In this document: positions 39,938 to 49,263 of the stretch, one piece after another
Numbering within the stretch: position 1 is the stretch's first letter
Layout of the letters: each line of letters starts with the position of its first letter
NCBI GenBank assembly: GCA_003427395.1
Contig: BFEA01000192.1
Location: 883,713 to 933,486, forward strand
Source of the DNA: Chara braunii
Lineage: Eukaryota > Streptophyta > Charophyceae > Charales > Characeae
Direction: 5' to 3'
Length of the DNA: 49,774 bases
Program-made: the position numbers and the translations under genes
The notes under the pieces: generated by a model
The model's database searches: none
What the model was told of the DNA's origin: nothing
What the model saw: the letters and a program-made list of their open reading frames with translations, nothing else

Positions 39938-40934
39938 CTGGACAGGTCCTCAGCAGGCCTAAGGGCCCCCTGTTGCATCTGTGCCAGCCCTAAGTGAAGG
40001 CGGGCCTAACAAATTACGTGAGGCCCTCGCCTCTCAATTTCGTATTTGGGGTTCAGGCAGTTTCGTCGCGCCAGTTGGTTGAGGAAAACACAGGCCGAGC
40101 AGCGAGACCTTCGACGGCCTTCCAGGCCTTTCCGAAATGATGCAGGCTCTGGACGAGAATGGCAGCCTCATACACAGACAGTTGGGAGGCCCAACCGAAT
40201 GAGGCCCGGTAGCTGCAAGAGAGGCGCAGCATCCTGGGGCCTACCGGAAGCTTTTGGGTCCAGGCCAGTCCAGCCAGGCTGCCGAATGAGGCCGGCTCTT
40301 TCTATATAGGAAAGAGCAAGCTGCCTGGCCAGGGATTCGGGCACTCGCATGTTGGCGGCAACGCTGCTGGAGCTGAAGCTCGTGGGTTGTTGCTAGCGCT
40401 GAGAGGCTAAGTGCAAGCACGTGCGGTCGTGCAAGGAGGAGGGCGCTGTTGAGGGCAGCGCCATAGCCCAGCGTCCATAGTTGGCGGGCTTGGATGTACA
40501 ATGAGACGCAGGGGTGGTCTTCGGGTGTATGAAAGGAAGACGTGGGTGTAGGACGAGGGAGAGGGAGAAGGATGATGATGATGATGATGTGAGGGCACAT
40601 ACCTGGTATTGGCGATAGTCTGCTACGGGTGACATCTTCAAGTACTTCGGAGGCTGCTGACGTCAACAGTTGCATTGTCAATTAGTAGGCTAGTAGTAGT
40701 TGTGTAGAGAGTAGGCTGGGCGCCGAGCGCCAAGTAGGGAGATAGGGCCTGGTTACATATGTTGGTGGTGGCGAGTGCAAGCTCTCATTGACATTGGTTT
40801 TCAGTGCTACGAATCTCCATTGGTGTCGTATTGGTGCAATGCTGCTTTCTGAACACTGTGATACAGTCTGGCTTTCAATGTGATTGTGCAATCTGAATAT
40901 TGTCATCTCGCTTCTGTTCATTTTCCTTGCAATT

Positions 40935-40946
40935 TGGTATCCGAGC
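40935..40946 (+). other. Primer binding site of D
   Basis: TGGTATCCGAGC, one change from the iMet site. Confidence 0.82.
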
Positions 40947-42192
40947 TGGTTCGAACTGCGCTCATTGGTTCTTCGCTATAGTTGTTCGGTGCTTCGCATG
41001 AGGTGTGGGGCAGTGACAAGGCTTGGGCGTTGAACGTAAGGTGGCCCAGGGTCGTGTGGGCGGGCCAGGAAGCTATGTGGTGACATTAGGGGTGTACGCT
41101 GGATGATGAGAGCTCGCTGATGTGGCATTTAAGCCGAGGTGGAATTGCATTCTGCTGTTGGTTGTGCCAAGGCAAAGACCGGTCATCATAAATGCACATC
41201 AGGTTGCCGGTGAGAAATCTGTGGTTGGGGGCAGCATTATGAGGTACGTTGCTTCCTTCCTTATCTACCCTCTTCATTGCTTCTTACCGTGAGGAAGTGA
41301 GTCTTGTCTTGAGAGTCCTCTCGATGTGAGGTGTCGAGAGCGCTCAACCTTGAGAGTCGACATTCTTCCTGGGCAGCAAGCTGGTGGGAGATTGGCGATG
41401 CTTTTGAAGGGCCTTGGACAAAGCACTCGGGTCACGTTCACCATGCCAACCCATTGGGACTAGTACACGCATGCTTTGCCGCAAGTCCTTGGTTCAGCTG
41501 CTGCGCAATAAAGGTCATGCAGGGCATGCCAGCCCTTTGAACAGGCGCTTACCAGACCGTCTTTAAATATTTCTGGCAGGGACTCGGTGTTGATTCTGGT
41601 TGCGACGTTAAATCATTCCTGAGGAGCTACGGGGGATCTCCTTAAATGTCTCCTGATCAGCCAGATCAAACCGGGTGTAAGGCTCGTTGCATGCGAGGAT
41701 AAATAAAGTGCAGGGGCTGGCAGGTTCGGCGTTGACTTGGGGCACAGGGGTGGGTCGGATTGCACACCTTTAGACACACTACTCAACCAGATGCTCAGGG
41801 CGTTGACACAAAGTGACAACTCAAGAAGGACACAAGGAGAGGGGGGATTCCGGTAACTGTTCGTGGTGACATTATTAGACAATCTACCATCCAACATGCA
41901 TCTCAACAGGTAGGTTATTTTTATTTTTGATTATTTAGTTGTTACGGACTTGTTAACAACTGACAGACAGTTGCAAATAGTTTAGTTCTTTCCTTGCTGC
42001 ATTGCAATCTGTGCAAGAGTAATCTAAAAATATAGTTAAAACTTACCTGTAGGATGTGACAGTGGTTGACACCTAACCACCTAACTGTTTCTGTCCAGGC
42101 CGATCGAAGATAGTTGTGTATCATAAATCGGTTGTGTGGCATGCTGAGGTAGGATTCAGTGTGGATTCTAGTTTAGATCACACACGCTGTAG
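40947..42192 (+). mobile_element. Element D leader
   Basis: 1.25 kb between PBS and Gag. It has the segment that is duplicated in C (once here, about 41080-41500), the TATA-like CTTTAAATATTTCTGG (41550-41575), and the conserved blocks GCGACGTTAAATCATTCCTGAGG (41602), CTCCTGATCAGCCAG, GGGGCACAGGGGTGGG and TGCACACCTTTAGACAC (41740-41795). Confidence 0.65.
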
Positions 42193-44157
42193 CTCATGAG
42201 TGATGCAAGCAGTAGTGAGGAGTTGTTAGTGGATGACCTTAGGGTCACTTGAAGAACTGCTCTCAGTCGACCCTTGACTTTCCTAGTTTCCTAGAGTTAG
42301 GTCCAGGAGACGAGAGAAGACTGCTGAGAGAGGCTAGAGAGAGAACAGCGGCTAGAAGCGCGAGGGTGGCTGAGGCCAACGCCAGGTCTAGAACTACAGC
42401 TAGTATCGGTACGACCATGGCTACTTCCTCCACCATGTCGCAGGCCTTTACATAGGCCACTTCGTCAGGAGTCAGTCAGAGTGGTTCTCAGGCTTCTGTT
42501 AGCCAGTGTGCTGGCTTGCAAGTCAGCGAGCAGGCTCAACTCACGCGGAGGATTATGAGATCCTCCAAGCAGAAGAACTTCAGATGAGCTACAACGGCAA
42601 TTGGATGAGGCTGCAGAGAGAAGAAGAAGAGCAATCATGAGAAAAGCTAGACTAGGTAGTAGATTGCAGGAACTAGGCAAGTTGGAGGCACTAGATGAGT
42701 CCACATTAGATCCCGCTATGCAAGCACTGCGAAATTCGCTCCTGTGTGTGGCGGAGACGTAGGATGTTCAGCAGGAGGTGTTGGCTGAACTAGTGGCAGG
42801 CCAGAAACGAAATTCGCTCCTGTGTGTGGCTGCACTACAGGCTCCTCGTCCAGTGATGAGGCAGCCTCAGTTTGCAGTAGCTCCCCCATCGGTTGTGGGT
42901 CCATCAATGACACCGTTGCCGGTTGGGCCCTCATTCTCACCTATGTTTGGCATGCCTCCTCCAGGTGGTTGTGTGGCGACTAGTGGTCCGGTCCTTAGAG
43001 TCTCTGTCGTACCATCGACGACAGTGGTTACTACAGTCCCACTGTCAAGCCAGGCCCAGGTTAGTGCGCAACAACCTGTTTCGGTGGCTATGCAACCACT
43101 GCAGCAATCCCCTGGGCCAATGCAGCCTATGCAATGGATGCCCAAAATACCCTTGCCGAGTCCTAAGCCCTTCTCTGGCGACAGGAAGAAGGATGAGGAC
43201 TTGGATACCTGGGTGAGGATGTTGCCTACCTATGTGAGGCACAAGCTTACCAGGCCGGAGCAAGAAGTTGTAGTGGCTGCCTCCTTTCTAGAGGGGTCAG
43301 CAGCCCGCTGGTTGAATGGCCTAGTGCAGCAGCAGGGCTACGGTCAGAACTTCGATGCCTGGGCGCAGGCCCAGACATTGGAATAATTCCTACGGTCCGT
43401 GTATAATAGGTGGCATGACCCTCAAGGGGCTCAAAAGGCCACAGACGCAATCAATAGTCTTTGTGCCAGAAGGTACAAGAACGTTAGAGAGCTCACGGAT
43501 AGCGTAGAACGTCTGCTCGTGGTACCTGGTGTGCGCTATGACCAGCAGGTACTCCTCACGGATTACCTTAGATGTCTGCCTTCAGAGGTTAGGACAAAGT
43601 TGGTAGATGAGGCCTATGTCGAACAACACAACTTCGCTTCCTTCAACAAGAAGGCCTTAGACATAGAGGCAAAGTTGGGATCTGCGCATCAGAGTCAAGG
43701 AGATGGTAGGAAGAAGAGACTACCCCAGGACTGGAAGAAGAAAGGGCAACTAATGTTCGTCGACCATGATGGTCAGGCGACAAAAATTGACGACTTCCCA
43801 GACCTTGGGGACGAGACAGAGCAAGATGGGGCCAGTGAGACTTCGGATGGGGGAGTCGTGGCACCCATCAAGGAAAAGGCTAGGGGGACAGGGGAAAATA
43901 AGGTAGTACGGTCCATGGGTCAGGGCGACCAAGGTACGCCCGCCTGGGTGAAACTTGGAGGTTTAGAGTATGAGGTGTGGAGGGACCGAGTTGCTAGGGG
44001 TATGTGGATGAACTGTGGCAACTATGGCCACACGTCCAGAACGTGCCGAGGTAAGAAAGTCCTAACGAGGGTAGCCTCTCCAACGGTGGTGGGACTATCC
44101 TCGAACTTTGGCGGTGCTTCTGTGAGCACTTCGCAGGGAAACACCTCGGGCCAGTAG
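42193..44157 (+). pseudogene. Element D Gag with degenerate zinc knuckle
   Basis: Starts MSDASSSEELLVDD. TGA at about 42250, then a frameshift; a TAG follows at about 42454. A 78-bp in-frame direct repeat begins at 42730 and 42808 (CGAAATTCGCTCCTGTGTGTGGC), with a TAG between the copies. The capsid-like part runs from about 43150 (PKPFSGDRKKDEDLDTWVRMLPTY, VAASFLEGSAARWLNGL), a TAA at 43384, then YDQQVLLTDYLRCLP and HNFASFNKKALDIEAKLG. The knuckle at about 44005-44045 reads W-MN-C-GNYG-H-TSRT-C, so the first Cys is Trp. Confidence 0.83.
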
Positions 44158-44336
44158 GACTTTTAGCCGCTCTTACTCCCGCTGAAGTGGTAACGTTGCC
44201 TTCCCCACTTCAGGCGTTGGCCAGGGCTAGTGACCCACGTATCGCCCCGCAGACACATTTAGACCCACCAACACTCTGTTCGAGAAATGTGTCTGGGTGA
44301 AACTTGGTTTAGAGTATGAGGTGTGGAGGGAGAGAC

Positions 44337-44717
44337 GGTTAACGGGGGCCCAAATATTCGTCGTTTTCGTTGGCAATTGCGGTGCAAATTTCATCAAAAA
44401 TTTTAAAAACAAACTATATGAGACCATAGTGCAAACATCAAAAAAGGAAATAGGCCAAAATGAACGAAAAAAAAAAACAAAAAGGCACTATGAAACCCTA
44501 ACACCAAGGCACTTTCCGAGTCAAAATGAAGCGTCCAACGAATTCAAAAAAATGCCAACTTTTTCATTATTGATCCAAACATGTCAAAACTGCACACATG
44601 ACGTACCCTAAAGCACATATATGTCACACAAAAAGAAAAACAAGAAAAAAATCACAATATGACAGTTTTAGTGCAATTCGGTGCAAAATTCGTCAAAAAT
44701 AACACCCCTGGTTAACC
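44337..44717. mobile_element. Small TIR element (MITE-like) in D
   Basis: Left end GGTTAACGGGGG, right end on the minus strand GGTTAACCAGGGG. Both ends are followed by ATTCGTC/GACGAATTT-type AT-rich sequence. Size is 381 bases, AT-rich, with no coding signal. It interrupts the D sequence GTGTGGAGGGA. Superfamily not assigned. Confidence 0.6.
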
Positions 44718-44904
44718 ACGTGTGTGTTTCCCTGCGAAGTGCTCGCAGAAGCACCGCCAAAGTTCGAGGATAGTCCCACCACTGTTGGAGAGGCTACCCT
44801 CGTTAGGACTTTCTTACCTCGGCACGTACTGGACGTGTGGCCATAGTTGCCACAGTTCATGCACGTACCCCTAGCAACTTGGTCCCTCCACACACACGTG
44901 GTTA
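44713..44904 (-). repeat. Inverted zinc-knuckle segment with 15-bp inverted ends
   Basis: Ends are TAACCACGTGTGTGT (44713-44727) and its exact reverse complement (44890-44904). The body is the minus-strand copy of gag 43975-44145, with an intact C-MN-C-GNYG-H-TSST-C knuckle. Confidence 0.8.
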
Positions 44905-44943
44905 GGGCCAGTAGGACTTTTAGTCACTCTTACTCGCGCTGAA

Positions 44944-45706
44944 GTGGTAACGTTGCCTCCCCCACTTCAGGCGTTGGCCAGGGCTATTGACCCACGTATC
45001 GCCCCCCAGACACATTCAGACCCACCAACGCTCTGTTCGAGAAATGTGTCTGAGGCCCTAGAAGAGTTAGAGACTGAGTGGTCAGGGAAGGACCCCAGAG
45101 ACTCTTGGGCGATGATCAGTGGAGGTCCAAAGGGTGCACATTTCGTGCTAGAGGTTGATGTAGGCGGCCGTAAAGTTGGCGCCTTCGCAGACATAGGCTC
45201 TACACGAAACTTCATCAGTCGTGCTTGTGTGGATAGACTGTGCTTAGGGGACCAAGTGCAGCGGCTTAGCAGAACTGTAGCTTTTACGCTAGCCAACAAG
45301 CACCAAATGGTAGTTAAGGACTATGTCAAGGACGTAGTCTGTTCCTCCTCTTATGGAGGAGGGGAAGTGAGACATAAAATCTCATTCCTCGTCAGCGACG
45401 AATTGCCCTTCGATATTGCTACTAGGCATGTATTACCTCGAGGTCGCGCAACCTCAGTTTGATTGGGATAGGAAGGTGTTGATACTCAAGTTGCCAAATG
45501 GTAGGACCGTTAGACTGCAGAAGTATAAGGCTAGCAGTCTAGTGGAGAACTACGGTTGCATGTGTGCTTCCTCTTTCTATAACTACTACAAGCAGAATCG
45601 CGAGGAGGGCATGTATCTAGTCTTTGTCTCTGAGATAGGGGAGGTCATTAAAACACCTCCAGAGATAGAATCAGTCGTCACACAATATTCCGACCTTTTT
45701 GAGTGA
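44944..45706 (+). pseudogene. Element D protease and start of RT lead-in
   Basis: The frame 44944-45462 has ALEELETEWSGKDP, GGRKVGAFADIGSTRNFISR (D-I-G in place of D-T/S-G) and FLVSDELPFDI. A frameshift near 45413 puts LLGMYYLEVAQPQFDWDRK and GCMCASSFYNYYKQNREEGM in the frame 45416-45706. It ends at QYSDLFE, where C continues into RT. D jumps instead into integrase. Confidence 0.8.
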
Positions 45707-46591
45707 ACTGTGGCAGAACACTGCCCAACGGATGGGAACCAGACTGCAAATGACATAAGGGAATAACCCTAAGTCAAATGGACAGGCGGGACAGATGAAC
45801 AAAGTAGTGCAGCATCTACTAAGGCACTATATTAAGCCAAACCAGGATGACTGGGATGAGAAACTACCTCTCCTCGCTAGCCTGTACAACAACGCAGTAC
45901 ATAGTACTATTGGCATGACTCCCAACCAACTGCATCTTGGTTGGAAGCCCCGCTCCACCCTCGACTTCCTACTACCTGAAAAACAGGCTACTGCAGCACC
46001 CGGTAGCATAGAATTTGTTGTCACATACGAACAGATGTTGCAGCAGGCCGTTGAGCACACGAGGAAAAATCAGGATGCTATGATTGCATCTGAGAATAAA
46101 CACAGACGGCCTTCTAACTTTCAAGTAGGGGAAAGGGTCTGGGTAAAGTCATCTGAATTGGGACAGGAAATGGGAATATCTAGGAAACTGGTCCTTGAGA
46201 GGTCCTGGACATAGTGGGGGAACAGGTGGATGGACCACCTTATGTGATTCGCGTCCCACCTCATCTACGGACACACCCTGTTTTTCACGCATCCAAGCTG
46301 GCACCTTTCGCAGAAATTGTACAGTTTCCCTCCAGACCGTCAATGCTGCCCCCAACCATGGATGGCGGAGTGGACATCGACCAAATCGTGGAGCATCGTC
46401 TGATCCCTATTCCTCGGTCACCGGGCAGAGACCGCCCTCCTTAGCCAAAAGTGCAATATCGGGTCAGATTCAGACATAATCTGGATCCCAGCGAAGATCG
46501 GTGGTTGACCAGAGAAGAACTCTTGAGAACTGCACCTCAAGTCATTGCAGGCTACGAAAGAGATCTCAAGGGGAAGATGTCTACAGAATAG
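45707..46591 (+). pseudogene. Element D partial integrase with chromodomain
   Basis: After the deletion junction the sequence reads integrase from just before the catalytic Glu region (LWQNTAQRMG, then GQAGQMNKVVQHLL, with Gly where Glu is expected). The frame 45795-46214 includes NAVHSTIGMTPNQLHLGWKP and FQVGERVWVKSSEL. The frame 46214-46591 includes HPVFHASKLAPF, IDQIVEHRLI, a TAG at 46442, VQYRVRFRHN and EDRWLTREELL (chromodomain-like). The two catalytic Asp residues are missing. Confidence 0.82.
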
Positions 46592-46617
46592 AAGACTTCT
46601 CAGAGGACTATCGAAGT

Positions 46618-46631
46618 ACAGGAGGAGGGAA
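46618..46631 (+). other. Polypurine tract of D
   Basis: ACAGGAGGAGGGAA directly before TGCGAGGATC, the 3' LTR start. Confidence 0.8.
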
Positions 46632-47645
46632 TGCGAGGATCTAGGTCATCGGCAGGCCTAAGGGCCCCCTGTTGCATATGTGCCAGCCCTAAGTGAAGGC
46701 GGGCCTAACAAATTACGAGAGGCCCTTGGCTGTCAATTTCGTATTTGGGGTCCAGGCAGTTTTGTCGCGCCCGTTGGTTGAGGAAAACCCCGGCCGAGCA
46801 GCGAGACCTTCGGCGGCCTTCCAGGCCTTTCCGAAACGATGCAGGCCCTGGACGATAATGGCAGCCTCATACACAGACAGTTGGGAGGCCCAACCTAATG
46901 AGGCCCGGTGGCTGCAAGAGAGGTGCAGCATCCTGGGGCCTACAGGAAGCTTTTGGGCCCAGGCCAGTCCAGCCAGGCTGTCAAATGAGGCAGGCTCTTT
47001 CCATATAGGAAAGAGCTCACTGCCTGGCCGGGCATTCGGGCACTCGCATGCTGGCGGCACTTGCATGCTGGCGGCAGCCTTGCTGGAGTTGAAGCTCGTG
47101 GGCTGCTGCTAGCGCAGACAGGCGAGGTGCTAACACGTGCGGTCGTGCAGGAAGCAGGGCGCTGCCGAGGGCAGCGTTATAGCCCAGCCTGCATAGTTGG
47201 CGGGCTTGGATGTACAATGAGGCGCAGGGGTGGTCTTCGGGTGTACAACGGGAAGACATGGGAAGACGAGGGAGACATACAAAAGGATGATGATGATGAT
47301 GATGATGTGAGGGCACATACCTGGTATTGGCGATAGTCTGCTACGGGCGACGTCTTTAAGTACTTCGGAGGCTGCTGACATCAACAGTTGCGTTGTCAAT
47401 TAGTAGGCTAGTAGTAGCTGTGTAGGGAGTAGGCTGGGCGCCAAACGCCAAGTAGGGAGATAGGGACTGGATACATATGTTGGTGGTGGCGAGAGCAAGC
47501 TCTCATTGACATTGGTTTTCAGTACTACGATTCTCCATTGGTGTCATATTGGTGCAATCCTGCTTCTGAACACTGTGATACGAACTGGGTTTCAATGTGA
47601 TTGTGCAATTTGAATATTGTCATCTCACTTTTGTTCATTTTCCTT
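46632..47645 (+). mobile_element. 3' LTR of element D, end fused to E
   Basis: TGCGAGGATC to CCTTG, 1,014 bases, closely matching the 5' LTR. The terminal CA is missing, and element E LTR sequence follows directly. CATATAGGAAAGAGC (47002) marks the promoter region. Confidence 0.85.
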
Positions 47646-48026
47646 GGGGAAGGAGGCGAGTGTGGGTTGTCAAGGTCTGATGAGGGTGACGAGATACGTA
47701 CCTGGTGCATGAAGAGAGGTCGGCTATGGTGTTGACATCATGTACATTGGTCTTCGAGAGTCGAAGTGAGCCTATTGCGTGAACACAGCTGTAGGTAGGA
47801 TAGTGGAGTAGAGTAGGCTGGGCGCTGGGCGCCAGACAGAGAGGAGCGATGGATACTGTGTTGGTTGGCCTGAGGGCTTGAACATTGGCTCATTACTTCA
47901 TTGTATTGCTGTGTTTGGATGGATTCTCGGTGCGATTATGCTCTCTGCTCGTATACGACTACTTGGACATCTGTGTGATTTCGCAACTTGTTTTTTTGTA
48001 TATCGTTCACACTCATATTCCTTGCA
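47646..48026 (+). mobile_element. LTR of element E, 5'-truncated
   Basis: The last ~380 bases of an LTR related to D: GAGATACGTACCTGGTGCAT, GTAGGCTGGGCGCTGGGCGCCA, and end CCTTGCA before a PBS. Confidence 0.78.
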
Positions 48027-48029
48027 ATT

Positions 48030-48041
48030 TGGTATTGGAGC
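48030..48041 (+). other. Primer binding site of E
   Basis: TGGTATTGGAGC, two changes from the iMet site, three bases past the LTR end. Confidence 0.78.
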
Positions 48042-49263
48042 TGGTTCGTGATCGCCGCTTACCTGGCGCTGGCGACATTGTTACTTGGTGCGGTGATGAT
48101 GCTTCATGTGCAGTAAGGATACTTTGGCGTTGGCTTTTATAGCGGGCCCCAGGTGGAGGGGCCGCCCGTTGGAAGGCTGTGGCAACAGCGGTTGTATGTA
48201 TGATGATGAGAGTATGCTGACGTGGCATTTTGGCTGAGGTGGCACTGCATTGTGTTGTGGGTTGTACCGAGGCTATTCACCGGTCATCGAAATGCACGTC
48301 GGCCCAATTGGTGAGAAATTTGTGGTTGGGGGCAGGTATCTCCAGGTACGTCGTTCCCATTCCTCATCTACCCTCTCAATCTCTTCTTACCATGAGGAAG
48401 TGAGTCCAACCTTGAGTGTCCTCTCTTTGGTGAGGAGTCGTGCGCTCTACCTTGAGAGATGACATTCTTCCAGGTGGCGCATCTGGCAGGAGAGGGCGGT
48501 GCCTCTGAAGGGCCCTGGTCGAAGCATGGGTCACGGTCACCATGCCAACCCATGGGAGTAGTACACGCAGGCTATGCTGCTTTGTCCATTGAGGCTCTTT
48601 GCTGCGTTGATAGAAGGGGTGTGCGGACTGACCAGTCCGAAGTAGACGCTCCTAGACCGTCTATAAACATTTCTGGTTGGGGTTTGAACTGTCCACTGGC
48701 TGTGATCGGGTCCTGATCGCGACGTTAATATAATTCCCGAGGACTCTCGGGGGCTGTCCTTAAATTGCCTCTTGATCAGCCAGATCAGTCAGACATAAGG
48801 CTCGTTGCACGCGAGCATAAATAACAGGCATGTTGGTCATAAACATACGTCTTGGGCATAGGGGTGGGCTGTTGTTGCACACCTTAGACACCGCTGCTTG
48901 ATGATGCTTTCAATTGTGGACTCAACTGAACATCACTATTATATCTATTGTGCATACATCTGCTCACAGTAGTTTATTTTTATTTTTATTACTTGGTTGA
49001 CAGACTGCTGACAGCTAACAGACAACCTAGAGTAGGACTGTAATCTACCATAGTCAGTTCTTCTCAACGCTTCTGAACAGAACTTACCGAAATAGAAGGA
49101 TAGTATGTGTACAGTCTGTGTAGGTGCTGTTGATGCCGCTTGACCGGTAGTCTAGGTAACTCGTCGGATATTAATTTATTTTAATTATTTTTAAAACCGG
49201 TCAGACGCATGCTGCGGTAGGTCCTAGAGAGGACATTAGTGTAGACAACGTCTGCCTAGCCCA
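48042..49263 (+). mobile_element. Element E leader
   Basis: 1.22 kb. Has CTATAAACATTTCTGG (48660), GCGACGTTAATATAATTCCCGAGGACT (48719), CTTGATCAGCCAG, AGGGGTGGGC and TGCACACCTTAGACAC, in the same order as C and D. Confidence 0.65.

Larger units (their letters stand above)
38906..39944 (-). mobile_element. tRNA-headed retroposon in D 5' LTR
   Basis: On the minus strand it starts at a tRNA-like head (39937-39861) and ends in 17 A residues (plus-strand T run 38905-38921). It is flanked by GGTCCTCGACAGACCT (38890) and GGTCCTCAGCAGGCCT (39945), a 13-of-16 match that looks like an aged target duplication. The body is about 1.03 kb with no coding signal and a second tRNA-like unit in the middle. 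This fits a SINE or composite Pol III retroposon that used a LINE for copying. Confidence 0.75.
38878..40931 (+). mobile_element. 5' LTR of element D, split by an insertion
   Basis: LTR start TGTGAGGATCTGGGTCCTCG at 38878 is interrupted at 38905 and resumes at 39945 with GGTCCTCAGCAGGCCTAAGG. It then runs parallel to the 3' LTR (46632-47645) up to CCTTGCA at 40931. Without the insert the LTR is about 1.0 kb. CTATATAGGAAAGAGC (40302) is the likely core promoter. Confidence 0.85.
44158..44943 (+). repeat. Duplicated gag/PR junction with TIR element and inversion
   Basis: Segment 43949-44296 (zinc knuckle to the pre-protease GAAATGTGTCTG) is repeated at 44297-45050. The second copy is interrupted by a 381-base TIR element (44337-44717), and its zinc-knuckle part (44713-44904) is inverted. 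Confidence 0.8.
38878..47645 (+). mobile_element. Element D, non-autonomous chromovirus copy
   Basis: Both LTRs, PBS, leader, gag, protease, partial integrase and chromodomain are present. RT, RNase H and the N-terminal half of integrase are deleted. Carries three secondary changes: the retroposon in the 5' LTR, a small TIR element in gag, and an inverted zinc-knuckle segment. Family of C and E. Confidence 0.85.

Noticed and set aside
39861-39944. Functional tRNA gene on the minus strand
   Set aside because: A and B boxes are good, but the acceptor stem does not pair, the anticodon arm region is about ten bases too long, and the sequence is the head of an A-tailed insertion.
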